Notes: generated by a model from the sequence alone, not told the origin. Shown: positions 1 through 8,899, counted from the first letter of the stretch. The stretch is DNA of 15,387 nucleotides from Lactifluus volemus (GCA_022376515.1 WTXI01000562.1:1-15387); one strand, 5' to 3'. Made by a program: numbers and translations.

Positions 1-35
1 AAAGCACAAGGAATGCCGGACCATATCCTGACGAC

Positions 36-167
36 CTAACCAAAGAAATCAGCCACCTAATATGGGGAGAAGACGCACCGCGCCTAGCAAAAGACGTCCT
101 CCACGAAGAACATCTCGAAGGAGGCCTACAACTCCTAGACCTCAAAACGAGGAACGAAGCGATTGAA
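36..167 (+). pseudogene. LINE RT C-terminal fragment
   Basis: An open stretch of 44 codons contains the residues GGLQLLDLKTRNEAIE, a pattern I associate with the segment just after the RT core in fungal LINEs (GGL..LD...RN.AI). It stops at a TAA (168-170) just before MWLKATIE, which reads as the natural continuation, so the stop is probably a mutation. The upstream RT core with its catalytic aspartates is not in the window. The family assignment is from memory of the motif, not from a search. Confidence 0.6.
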
Positions 168-492
168 TAATGTGGCTAAAAGCTACTATCGAATAAGAGC
201 CACTATGGGCAATTGCAACAGACGCCCTGATAAACGAATCAGCGCCAAAACAATACCGGAAGAAACCAAAGTCAGCCCCTTCCTCCAAACTTGGACGCAC
301 CTTCAAAAGGGAAAAGAACAGAACACCTGGACAGAGACACATCAAAACTGATAAAACGCCAAAAAACAACGTCACCTTCGCCCCAATAAGCCTGTCAGAG
401 CCCTGAAGAACAACTACCAGCATGGTTCCACCCAGGAAACACGAGAACAACGCCACAAACCCGGCCTCTAGATGCCTCATACAAAACCATAA

Positions 493-876
493 CTCACGAA
501 AGATAAAAGACCTCATTAGAATCACAAACGACTAACAAGGAACACAACCACTTACACATCCCGGTCTTCCTATGCCCATGTGACGACTGCGAACTAGACG
601 AAGCCACGGATGCGAGAACCCACAGAAATGCGCCGCCGAGCACAAAACGCCTACAACGAATCGCCCCCAAGTTCCAACCCCTCCTCCCAACCCAACGACA
701 ACCTGTCCTAACAAAAGAAGAAACAGAAAAACCGAGAAGCGCGCCCAGAAACGAGAGCATCACCTTCAACCCATCGACGACCACACAAGAAAACCTAGCA
801 GACGGCTTCAGAATCTTTGTGGACAAATCCAAAGTATCGAACATACCGGCAGAACGCCAAACCGTGCCCAAGGAAT
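493..876 (+). pseudogene. LINE linker with a CPCDDC motif, between RT and RNase H
   Basis: A stop-free frame of about 125 codons reads through a Cys motif CPCDDC, then a Pro/Gln/Lys-rich linker, then NLADGFRIFVDKSKVS. Basidiomycete LINEs of this type carry a similar C.C..C motif followed by an 'ITF(D/N)PS' and 'FRIF' segment before RNase H. The frame ends at a TAA at 874-876. The RNase H domain follows in another frame, so at least one indel lies between them. The role of the Cys motif is not known to me; zinc binding is a guess. Confidence 0.6.
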
Positions 877-892
877 AAGCCTCGAATGAACT

Positions 893-1305
893 TACACAGT
901 ATACACGGACGGAGCCTGCCTAAACAACGGCAAAGCAACGCCCAATGTGGAGCCGGAATATGGTTCGCAGAAGGAAACAACCAAAACCGCGCGATAAAGT
1001 CCCAGGTAACGAACAATCGAACCAAGTCGAGAGATCGCGGCCATCATCAAAGCAATAGAAATGACCGAAAACTACGTCCCGCTACTCATAAAGTCAGACT
1101 CGAAATACGCCATCGAAGGCCTAACAACCCACCTAGATAACTGGGAAGACCAAGGATGGATCGGAATCAAAAAGTAAATGGTTCAAAAGAGCGGCTACCT
1201 GCTACGAGCACGCTCCGCCCCCACTAGCTTCCAATGGGTCAAGGGACACAGGAGAACTAGGAAATGAACTCAGCGACGAACTGGCCAAAGAAGGGATGGA
1301 GAAAA
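893..1305 (+). pseudogene. LINE RNase H domain
   Basis: The domain removes RNA from the RNA/DNA hybrid during reverse transcription. It begins YTVYTDGAC, where the first catalytic Asp is at 908-910. GAGIWFAEGN follows after a frameshift. An IAAIIKAIE helix should supply the Glu. SDSKYAIEG follows with Asp at 1097-1099, and NELSDELAKEG with the last Asp at 1275-1277. This D-E-D-D order matches RNase HI. At least two frame changes and a stop interrupt it, so the catalytic residues are visible in the DNA but not in a single reading frame. Confidence 0.8.
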
Positions 1306-1485
1306 CAGTACCAGATGACCTCTCCTGGAAATCCCGGAACGTTTCGACATACAAGGCGAAGCTCTCAAAAATAACCCAAGCAACAGCCTATAAAGGATAA
1401 AAAGCACCAAACGCAAACACCTTAGACTGACGACAACCCGGAACCTAGAAAGAATAAGAGAAGATATAAACAACCACCTAGGCAC

Positions 1486-2130
1486 CTAGAAAAAGACGAA
1501 GCAATCTGGAAAAGCACTCACAAACGATCCATCAACCCCAAAGTAGGACAATTCCTCTTCAACGCGATCCACGGCACCCAAGATAGGGAATTCTGGTCCC
1601 ACATCAGCAATATGGAGGAAAGAGCCATGTGCCAACATGCGCGATAGAATCAATGGAACACATACTAACAGAGTGCCAACACCCCACAAGACAACAATCT
1701 GGAACCACGCCCGAGACTGTGGCCACACAACGACCAAACCTGGCCACCCGTAACGCTAGGAACCGTACTGGGCTGTGGTCTCCTATCATACATACCCCAG
1801 AACAACCAAAGGGAGAAGGGCCCGAAGCGGCCACGCCGAGAACGCCCCACACAAAAGGGGCATCCCGCTACTCCAATCCTGTGGTCCGAGGCAACCCACC
1901 TGATATGGGTATTAGATGCGATAGGGTATACAAGAAACCCAACACTCACCCCAGGAAGTCAAAAAACGCTGGACAAAGAAATCAATAAACGACTAGCTGA
2001 AGACAAAATCTGCAACGAAGATATCCCGCACAACGAAACACTCACCTTAATCAAAACACATGGGAAAACGCCCTAGAAAAACAAACGAAACCTAAGCCCA
2101 GAATGGATAACCCGAGACGAGACTTCTCGT
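1486..2130 (+). pseudogene. LINE C-terminal zinc-binding module and tail
   Basis: Around 1629-1680 the sequence encodes PTCAIESMEHILTEC, which fits the C-x2-C-x6-H-x4-C zinc module found after RNase H in many LINEs. The first Cys needs a 1-nt correction. Further on, in another frame, come TIWNHARD, ILWSEATHLIWVLD, INKRLAEDK and a final PEWITRDE, which resembles the end of basidiomycete LINE ORF2 products. Several stops and frame changes interrupt it. The module probably binds nucleic acid during target-primed reverse transcription; this is inferred from family knowledge. Confidence 0.65.
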
Positions 2131-2491
2131 AGCCTCGTAGACGAAACCAGCTAGGAGCAAACAAACCAAAGATAAGACTTAGCGCCGCGTTTCGCCATAA
2201 CCAAACTGCGACAAACTGAAACAAACACTCCCGGGATGATGCTCCCCCTCCAAAGCATCCAGGACCCAGTCCTGCCAGACAACACGAAAAGAGGTTTTTA
2301 GTGGGTAGTACCAACGGTCACCGCCAATGAGTCCCACACTACCCCATACCAGGGGTGTGCATAAACGCATTTTTGTCCTCCTTCGGGTTTCGGGCCGCAC
2401 GGCCCGCTCCAGCGCATTAGTGTAGTGCTGTTAGGTAACTTAGTTACTATCTTCAACTACCTAATACATCGCTTCACAAAAAAAAAAAAAA
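2131..2491 (+). other. LINE 3' UTR and poly(A) tail
   Basis: No plausible coding is seen here. The stretch ends with 14 A residues (2478-2491), preceded by GCTTCAC. The poly(A) abuts sequence that aligns, inverted, with gag at about 4340 of the complete gypsy element, so it marks the true 3' end of the LINE insertion. Confidence 0.8.
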
Positions 2492-3058
2492 GGTGAGTTA
2501 TCAGAGTGTTTGCTGGTGGCTCTTGGTAAGAGTGGGTGGACAGAGGGGTTGTCAGTTCTGGTTCCCCTGTGCTCCCATCATCTTCACTGTCCTCCCTTAT
2601 TGCACTGAGGGCATGGTTGTCTGGGTGCTGAGCATAGTTTTTGTGCCACCATCCTGCTCCTGCTGCTTCATTAAGTCTGAACGTGGGGCAGGATTTGAGT
2701 ATTTTGTGGTGGCGTAGTACAGTATGCCAGACATCATTGATGAACTCTACGTGAACTGACTCTCCTTCTTGCGCAATGCAGTAACACCAGTCCGTGGGGT
2801 TCCAGTATATGCTACCTTTCACATGCGCAGGTAAGTCATCATTGTATCAGGTGGGTACTGGGATCAGAGTTTCGTTGTCAGGAAACTCTATTCTGAGAAG
2901 GGTTGCGCTCATATTGCAACTGCAAGCACACTGACTTCTGAGGCAGTTCTGGCAAAGGGATAAGAATCTAGGTGCCATTGTGTTCTAGTTCCAGGTCAAG
3001 TATTTCCAATAGGATCATCTCGCTTCTGTAATCTTCTAGACTGTCGCTCAGGATCTCG
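2492..3058 (-). pseudogene. Old gypsy A copy: 5' gag and leader piece, inverted
   Basis: Read on the minus strand, this piece matches the complete element from about 3780 to 4345. The shared residues include WNPTD, QEGE, VEFINDVWH, LRHH and REDSEDDGSTG. It starts (right side) in the leader, includes the gag ATG giving MSATLLRIEFPDNETLIPV, and stops at the LINE poly(A). A TGA interrupts this frame shortly after the start; in the complete element the same place has a 1-nt deletion. The right end continues at 11736 once the inserted LTR-B and complete A element are removed. The piece is protein-like but broken. Confidence 0.85.
3054..3058. repeat. Target site duplication TCTCG, left side of solo LTR-B copy 1
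   Basis: TCTCG lies just before LTR-B at 3059 and again just after its end at 11736-11740. The complete A element has a single TCTCG at the matching leader position (inverted), which confirms duplication on insertion. Confidence 0.9.
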
Positions 3059-3126
3059 TGTTACGGTTATGCAGGCTGTCTGGCCCATTTCCTACTGTTT
3101 TCCGTCTATTTTTCGTCTTATGTTAT
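3059..3126 (+). repeat. Solo LTR-B copy 1, left fragment
   Basis: It starts TGTTACGGTTATGC and aligns with the start of the second LTR-B (14074 onward, TGTTATGGTTATGC). After 68 bp it is cut by the complete A element. It resumes at 10868, and the joined copy is 936 bp, against 934 bp for copy 2. Confidence 0.9.
3122..3126. repeat. Target site duplication GTTAT, left of complete A element
   Basis: GTTAT at 3122-3126 directly precedes the LTR start TGTTACGG and is repeated at 10863-10867 directly after the right LTR end. Five bases is the usual duplication for Ty3/gypsy integration. Confidence 0.95.
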
Positions 3127-3240
3127 TGTTACGGATTCGTCTGGACCTTAGCCTCCCTGTTGCCTCATGTTTTTCATTTCCGTCTACATTCTCGCTTACG
3201 GACAGAGCCTCACCTTGTACGACACAGAACAGCATGTTCT

Positions 3241-3330
3241 TGACTCATAGTGACCCTTATGACATCATTAGCCTAGAACTTCGATGACGTCGTAGTTAGA
3301 CCCAGGCTCATGACATCATTACTGATGTCA
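3241..3330 (+). promoter_or_regulatory. bZIP/CRE-like site cluster in LTR-A
   Basis: Within 90 bp lie TGACTCA (3241-3247), TGACATCA (3260-3267), TGACGTCG (3285-3292), TGACATCA (3311-3318) and TGATGTCA (3323-3330). These resemble Gcn4/AP-1 and ATF/CREB half-site pairs. The cluster ends about 20 bp upstream of the TATA box, as expected for an upstream activating region. The right LTR and the old inverted LTR keep most of them, but the old copy has lost the CpG-containing site (TGATGTTG). Binding is inferred. Confidence 0.6.
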
Positions 3331-3351
3331 CTCACCCTTTGCCCTGTACAG

Positions 3352-3359
3352 TATATAAG
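3352..3359 (+). promoter_or_regulatory. TATA box of LTR-A
   Basis: TATATAAG is conserved in the right LTR (10647-10654) and in the old inverted LTR (13695-13702, minus strand). It lies 33-35 bp upstream of the AGCTTGGACTT segment proposed as the RNA 5' end. Confidence 0.75.
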
Positions 3360-3386
3360 ATGTCTTGACTTGTGTCCTTGCTCTCC

Positions 3387-3397
3387 AGCTTGGACTT
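3387..3397 (+). promoter_or_regulatory. Predicted RNA 5' end that acts as self-primer
   Basis: AGCTTGGACTT is the exact reverse complement of the 11 nt just downstream of the LTR (3575-3585). In Tf1/sushi-type elements the first 11 nt of the mRNA fold onto the primer site, and cleavage there gives the reverse transcription primer. Distance from the TATA box fits a transcription start here. The start site itself is not proven by sequence. Confidence 0.6.
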
Positions 3398-3574
3398 CTC
3401 TCCAATACTAGCCTCTTGAACCTCCTCACAAATCCCCTTGTGATCCCCTTCTCTCTTGAAGCCCTCTAAGTGCTATAACTTAGCTAAGACCCAACCCAGA
3501 CTTGCGTCTCTGTTGGTCCCTCTTGAACAACTTGATCCTATCTTAGGAAACTAGGAACAGCTAGTCCCTAACAT

Positions 3575-3585
3575 AAGTCCAAGCT
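3575..3585 (+). other. Primer binding site, self-priming type
   Basis: AAGTCCAAGCT begins one base after the 5' LTR. It does not begin TGG, as a site pairing with a tRNA 3' CCA would. It is instead perfectly complementary to 3387-3397. The old inverted copy keeps the same 11 nt (13472-13482). Confidence 0.65.
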
Positions 3586-3924
3586 CCCACACACCACTGA
3601 AAGGTGGCAGAACCCCGAACGACCGCATTGAACATCTGGTAGAGGCGCTTGCCATCCGGATCTCCGCGGAGAAGGAATACTTCACAGTACTCCTCCTACT
3701 CGACCTAGCTACAGGTGAAAAGAAGTGAAGGCTCCTGACGGAACTCCACGAACTTGTTCAGACCATCGAACAAGCAGACGAGATCCTGAGCGACAGTCTA
3801 GAAGACTACAGAAGCGAGACGATCCTATTGGAAACGCTTGACCCAGAACTAGAACACGACGGCACCTAGATTCTCATCCCTTTGCCAGAACTGCCTCAGA
3901 AGTCAGCATACTTGCAGTTGCAAT
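3586..3924 (+). other. Untranslated leader of A element, free of ATG
   Basis: From the predicted RNA start (3387) to the gag start (3925) there is no ATG on the plus strand. One frame here looks protein-like (for example LLTELHELVQTIEQADEIL) but is cut by TGA at about 3727 and TAG at 3868-3870. Both stops also occur in the old copy, so they predate the two insertions, and the region is best read as non-coding leader or the relic of an upstream gag segment. Confidence 0.6.
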
Positions 3925-5670
3925 ATGAGCGCGACCCTCCTCAGAATAGAATTCCCCGACAACAAAACACTGATCCCAGTGCCACCCGATACAACGATGA
4001 CTTACCTGCGCATGTAAAAGGCGGTATATACTGGAACCCCACGGACCGGTGTTACTGCGTTGCGCAAGAAGGAGAGTTGGTCTGCGTAGAATTCATCAAC
4101 GACGTCTGGCACGCCGTACTACGCCACCACGAGATACTCAAATCCTGCCCCGCGCTCAGACTCAACGACGCGGCAGGAGCAGGATGGTGGCGCGAAAGCG
4201 ACGCCCAGCACCCGAACAATCGCGCTCTCAATGCGATAAGGGAAGATAGCGAGGACGATGGAAGCACGGGGAACCAGAACCGACGACTCCCCTGTCCACC
4301 ACTCCTACCAAGAACCACCAGCAAACACCCCGATGACCCACCTAGCGGAACAGGTGGATGCCATCACAATAGAACCAGAGCCAATACAAGTCAGAGCGAC
4401 CATGACCGAAGCACCAATTGTGGAAGCCAATCTGGCTATAAGAGGAGGAGGACCACTCCCTCCGATCGTAACCAAGGATGGGTACTCAACCAGGGGGAAG
4501 CACTGCCCCTAGGTCTGCCACAAGGACCACCTCAAGGCCGCCGCGAGGACCACCTCAAGGCCCACCTCATGGAGGAGGCCCCCAGGATGGCCCCAGTCAG
4601 ACCCCAGGAGGTGGACCCCCAGGAGGTGGACCCCCAGGAGGTGGACTGCCCAAGGACCGATGCCAGGCCAGGCTACCTTATGGGAGCGCCCACTGGACGA
4701 CCGCCCACCATCTTTGATGGAGATAGACAGAAGGCAGACGATTTCATGAACAAATGGAATCTCTTCTGCCTCAACAACACCTTCAACTACGCCTTCGCTC
4801 TCCCCTACCAAAGAGTTGCCAACTGCCTGTCCTACATCAAAGGACCCAAGGTCGCCAACTGGAACAGGACCCAGGTCCAATGGCTTCACAATGTCACGAC
4901 GTGAAACGTGAACCCAGTTGGTTATGACAACCAATGGCTGTGGGACACTTTTGCGGATGAATTCAGAAGCGCATTCCAGGACACAGCAGCAGAACAGAAC
5001 GCCGAGAGAAACCTCTCCAACCTTCAGATGAAGGAGGAGAACTAGACACCTACATCAGCGACTTCACAGAACTTGCCAGGAAGGCAAATAGAAGCCTTCA
5101 GGACAAGGGACCATCATCATGTTCCGACAAGGACTCTAACAAGCGCTACACAACGCCCTCTACCACATTAACCCAGCTCCGCGTACCTTCCAACAGTGGG
5201 CGGACGCGGCTAGAGCTGAACAAGCCAAATGGGCGGAGTGGGGCGCACATGGATTCCAGGAACGTGTCAAGAAGTACAAAGAAAGCAAAGACGGCAGACG
5301 CACTTGGCAGGAACGTGCCAAGAACAGACAGAAGGACCGACGCTCCGACGCCATGGACGTAGACAATGTCCAGGTCAATGCCATGACAGATGCAGAGAAA
5401 GACAGCCTCATGAAAAAAGGGGCTTGCTTCTTCTGCAAAGAAACTGGACATTTGGCCAGAGTCTGCCCCAAAAAGAAGGGAAGGACAAACACCTGGAAAA
5501 CTGTGCCCAAGCGTGTAGTAGCGAAGGAAGCCTCCACAACCAGCACGGAGCCAAGCGAAGAACCAGAGGAGGAGGATGACAAGAAAGACTTTCTAGGGAA
5601 AGTCAGAGGAATGTCCAGAGAGCAGCGCGAAGAACTCATGGACAGCATGCTAAAAGACGAGGGTTTTTAG
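3925..5670 (+). pseudogene. gag: gag polyprotein (capsid and zinc knuckle), frameshifted
   Basis: Gag forms the particle and binds the element RNA. The start ATG at 3925 gives MSATLLRIEFPDNKTLIPV and is the first ATG after the predicted RNA start. A 1-nt loss near 3984 shifts to the frame reading GGIYWNPTD. A Pro/Gly-rich linker with 15-bp repeats follows. Then comes a capsid-like region (PTIFDGDRQKADDFMNKW, then YDNQWLWDTFADEF), interrupted by TGA at 4902. More shifts lie near 5035 and 5110. The last frame holds FQQWADAARAEQAKWAEWG, a basic stretch and the knuckle CFFCKETGHLARVC (C-x2-C-x4-H-x4-C), then an acidic tail ending at TAG 5668-5670. The 4902 stop could be a CGA-to-TGA CpG change. 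Confidence 0.85.
4605..4646 (+). repeat. 15-bp tandem repeat in the gag linker, three units
   Basis: CAGGAGGTGGAC repeats at 4605, 4620 and 4635, separated by CCC. In one frame it codes for PQEVD repeats, in another for PPGGG repeats. The second is more typical of a flexible gag linker, so the correct frame here is uncertain. Confidence 0.8.
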
Positions 5671-6120
5671 GCGGCTCTAACCCACCGGCCTGGGAAAGAG
5701 CCATAGAACTGTATCGGATCGGTATTAGGACTCGGAATTCTATGATTTTGAATGTGCCCTACCGATCCATGCAGCGAATGGCCGAAGTAAAAACCCTTGT
5801 GGACAGCGGAGCCACGGAAAACCTCATGGACACCTCCACTGCTTCTTTCTAAACGTCGCCCTCCAGAAGCTCCCCCTCCCCGAACCATCACCAATGCCGA
5901 TGGCTCGCTAATACAGCAGGAGCCCTCACCCACTACTGCGAGCTCAGAATAGACAAGGAGACAAAGAAGAAGTACAGAACTTCTATGTCTCCAAACCTGG
6001 GCTCAGACCGAATCATCTTAGGATATCCTTGGCTGAAAGCGTTCCACCGAAGTTCGACTGGGAAACCAGTCAGCTCAAAGGACCCCCAGTACACCTAGAA
6101 GCCAAGTGGTACGACCGAGT
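5671..6120 (+). pseudogene. pol: pol: aspartic protease domain, frameshifted
   Basis: The retroviral-type protease cleaves Gag-Pol. Its active site is seen as VKTLVDSGATENLMD, with DSG at 5802-5810. After a TAA and frame change come RTITNADGSLIQ, GALTHYCELRI and GSDRIILGYPWLKAF; the last matches the ILG-P-WL end of Ty3 proteases. Then DWETSQLKGPPVHLEAKWYD leads toward RT. It is separated from gag by the TAG at 5668 and a different frame, so in the live ancestor pol needed frameshifting, or the separation is itself decay. Confidence 0.8.
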
Positions 6121-7190
6121 AAAGAAAAGACAGGAACGAATGATGTACGAAGAGCGCGTGTAGATCCGCCTGGGAAGAAGGGGACGAGATCATCCTAGTC
6201 AGCAAAGTCAACATGGCACAGCAATGGGCGGAGAAGCGAACAAAGACAAAGAAAAGTAGAAATCCCCCCACAATATCGAGACTTTGCGACGTCTTCTCGA
6301 AGAAGGAGCAAAAGATTCCCACCATCCAGACCGGAAGACCACGCAATCAAACTAAAACCCGAAGCACCAGATGTTATCAACTGCAAGTGTATCCTTTGAC
6401 CACGGCGAGAAACAAGCAACGAAGGAGTGGATCGATGAACACGAACAAAAGAATTACATCGAAAAATCCAACTCCCCCTGGTCGACGCCCTGGTTTTTCA
6501 TCAAAAAGAAAGATGGCAGTCTTCGTCCCATCCAGGACTACCGAGAGGTCAACAAATGGACGGTCAGGGACGTCTACCCCATGCCAAGGATAGAGCAGAT
6601 CATGGAGGAACTCAGTGGCAAGGAACTGTTCACCAAATTCGACATCCGATCAGGGTACCACAACATACGCATCAAAGAGGAGGACCGCTGGAAGCGGCCT
6701 TCAAAACCCCCTTCGGACTGTACCACCCTAACGTCATGTTATTTGGACTAAACAACTCCCCGGCCACCTTCCAACGCATGGCGGACAGAGTCTTTCCCAT
6801 CTACGATGAATTCCCTGGGGAATGCCACGGGTACATGGACGACTTCCTGATAGCCACGCACAAAGACCCAGCCCGCCACCGCTTAATAACGGAAAGTCCT
6901 ACAGTATTCCGCGATCACAGCCTATTCCTCAAACTCCCCAAGTGCGAGTTTGAGAAGGACGCGGTAGAATACTTAGGCATCTACGTGAAAGATGGACATC
7001 CGCATAGATCCAACCAAGCGAAGTGGACTAGCAACATGGCCGCGACAACTATCAACTGTGACCCAAGCGAGCACCCTAGGAGTCTTAGGGTACCAAAGAC
7101 CATTCAAGGATTCGCCCACATCGCCAAACCTCTCACGAGCCTCCTTAAAAGGGGCAGACGTTCAAATGGACGCAGGAGTGCACGGCGCTG
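6121..7190 (+). pseudogene. pol: pol: reverse transcriptase domain, frameshifted
   Basis: RT copies element RNA to DNA. The domain starts around 6430 with EWIDEHEQKNYI, then SPWSTPWFFIKKKDGSLRP, QDYREVNKWTVRDVYPMPRI, and FTKFDIRSGYHNIRI with catalytic Asp at 6641-6643. A 1-nt change near 6695 is followed by AFKTPFGLYHPNVMLFGLNN, SPATFQRM and the catalytic YMDD box (GYMDDFLIAT, 6832-6843). Thumb motifs LPKCEFEKDAVEYLGIYV and, later, FAHIAKPLTSLLKRG follow. All of these are standard Ty3/gypsy RT motifs. The core is readable but needs at least two frame corrections. Confidence 0.93.
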
Positions 7191-7640
7191 AACAACTAAT
7201 TGACATAGTCACAGCGACCCGTGCTCTTCCGCCAGACGAGACCAACAGTTCGAACTAGAGGTGACGCCTCCAGTACGCGATAGGAGCCATCCTCTATCAC
7301 GCGACGACAATGGGAAACAGACCAGTGGCCTACCACTCAGAAACCTGAATGAGGCGAACGAGGCTACGACATCTTGATCGAACTGATGGCGGTAGTCAAA
7401 GGACTGGAGAACTGGCGACACTCCTACTGGGCGCGCAGCACGAAGTCTTAGTGTTCACGGACCATGCTAACCTACAACACTGGCGCAACCCACAGAAAAT
7501 CAAAGGAGAGTTGCCCGTACATCCCACTTGCGGAAATAACTACAAACTGATCCACAAGCCTGGGAAGTACAACAAAGCGGACCACCTCTCGCGCCGCCCA
7601 GATTACGACCAAGGGAAAGGAGGACAACCAGGATGTCACA
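7191..7640 (+). pseudogene. pol: pol: RNase H domain of the gypsy type, frameshifted
   Basis: The first Asp is in the segment encoding EVDAS with Asp at 7263-7265, visible after a 1-nt correction, then YHATTMGNRPVAYHSE. The Glu is in LIELMAVVKGLENWRH (Glu at 7380-7382). The next Asp is in VFTDHANLQHW (7460-7462), and the last in HKPGKYNKADHLSRRPD (7580-7582). Three or more shifts split it. The motifs TDH.NL and ADxLSR are characteristic of Ty3 pol and fix the identification. Confidence 0.88.
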
Positions 7641-8899
7641 GTTCTCCCTGACTCAGTCTTCGTCCGAGCCATCAGCCTCTCCTCCCTCGAAGAACGCGTC
7701 TTTGAGCACAAACCGTACCCCGCGAACTCCTCCACTGGTCGGAACTCCACCCCGCATGCACAAAGAGACGACATCTGGTTCCACGATAACAAGCCGGTTG
7801 TCGTGGTAGACAACCCCCTGAGACGGGAGATAGTACTCACTACCATGACCACCAGACGGCAGGACACCCGGAATTTTTTACACCTACCTGCTTGTCACGC
7901 GCGACTACTGGTGGCCGACGTCAAACAATTCGTCAAAAACTATGTGCAAGGATGTGCGTCTGCCAAGACAAAGAGTCGCACCACAAACCCAAGATCCCCA
8001 TCTTCCCCATCACCACAGAACGAACGCTGCCCCCTTTGAAACCATAGCCCTAGACCTGATAACCGACCTACCCCTGTCAAAAGGATACGACTCCATCCTC
8101 ACGATCACAGACCACGACTGCACCAAGGCAGTGTTCCTCCCCTGTAACAAAACCATAGACGCACCAGGAGTGGCTCCCTGTATGCCGAGCACGTGTTTCC
8201 CCACTATGGAGCCCCTAGAAAAGTCATCTCAGACCGAGACCCTCGCTTCACGCTAACTTCGCAGAGCTCTGCCGATACTAGGGTCAGCTCAGAACCTCAG
8301 TACAGCTTACCACCCACAGACAGACGGGCAGTCAGAACGCACAACCAGTGGCTGGACAGTACTTAAGGATCTATGGGAATTACGAACAAGACGACTGGGC
8401 TACCTGGTTACCTATGGCACAGTACGTACAAAGGTCGTGGCCTAACGCCACCACAAACAAGACGCCGTTTGAACTCCTCATGGGACACACGCCCTCTCTA
8501 CCTGACCAACCGATCACAACCAACGTCCCCCTTCTGGAAGACAGACAACGCACCCTGGAACGTGTAAGAGAGCAGGCTCAACGATCGATCAAAGCCGCTC
8601 AAAACACGTTGCAACGTTACGCCCAGAGGAAGAAGGGACAACGTAACTACAGGCCTTTCCATGAAGGCGAGAAGGTCTGGCTAGAAGGGACTAATCTAAA
8701 GACGACACACCCCACTGCCAAACTAAGCAACAAACGGCATGGACCCTTCCTTGTGACCAAAGTCGTGTCACCGGTGGTTTTCAAACTGCGACTCCCTGCC
8801 TCATGGAAGATACACGACGTCTTCCATGCCTCCCTCCTCTCACCATATAAGGAGACGGAGGAGCACGGTGAGAACTTTGAAGAACCCCACCTGACCTGA
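7641..8899 (+). pseudogene. pol: pol: integrase with GPY/F module, frameshifted
   Basis: Integrase inserts the cDNA. An N-terminal H-H-C-C zinc region is partly seen (HDHQTAGHP near 7844, then KNYVQGC and VCQDKESHHK). The catalytic core gives IALDLITDLPL (Asp at 8053-8055), SDRDPRF (Asp at 8232-8234) and the segment encoding TDGQSER (Glu at 8335-8337). These spacings agree with D,D-35-E once indels are allowed. The tail is open in one frame from about 8348: WATWLPMAQYVQRSWPNAT, TPFELLMGHTPSLPDQ, KVWLEG, HGPFLVTKV (GPY/F module) and WKIHDVFHASLLSPYK. The GPY/F module is usual in chromoviruses. Confidence 0.92.

Larger units (their letters stand above)
1..2491 (+). mobile_element. 3' part of a degenerate LINE (Tad-like non-LTR retrotransposon)
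   Basis: The stretch carries, in order, the end of a reverse transcriptase region, a Cys-containing linker, an RNase H domain, a zinc-binding C-terminal module, a 3' UTR and a poly(A) run that ends at 2491. That order is typical of Tad/CRE-like LINEs of basidiomycetes. The 5' part, with endonuclease and RT core, lies outside the window. Reading frames change several times, so this copy is dead. Directly after the poly(A), the sequence becomes the inverted gag of an old gypsy element, which places the LINE as an insertion inside that element. The 5' target duplication cannot be seen. Confidence 0.85.
3127..3573 (+). repeat. 5' LTR of complete A element
   Basis: It runs from TGTTACGGATTCG to CTAGTCCCTAACA. 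It holds a bZIP-like site cluster (3241-3330), a TATA box (3352-3359) and the predicted RNA start (about 3387). Compared with the right LTR it has one extra base in several homopolymer runs (for example CCCC/CCC, AAA/AA). Most substitutions between the two are transitions, about four of them at CpG. Confidence 0.95.

Noticed and set aside
2471..2491. Shared 3' ends (GCTTCA or GCTTC before poly(A)) of the LINE and the 1.5-kb retroposon, suggesting the LINE mobilised the retroposon
   Set aside because: The match is only about six bases. The rest of the two 3' ends do not align by eye, so it is too weak to claim.
3574..3592. A tRNA primer binding site
   Set aside because: The bases after the LTR do not begin TGG. 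The 11-nt match to the element's own RNA start explains the site better.
4509..4934. A 141-codon minus-strand open frame across gag
   Set aside because: It is the shadow of the GC- and repeat-rich gag linker on the other strand. It has no protein-like motif, and the plus strand carries recognisable capsid motifs.
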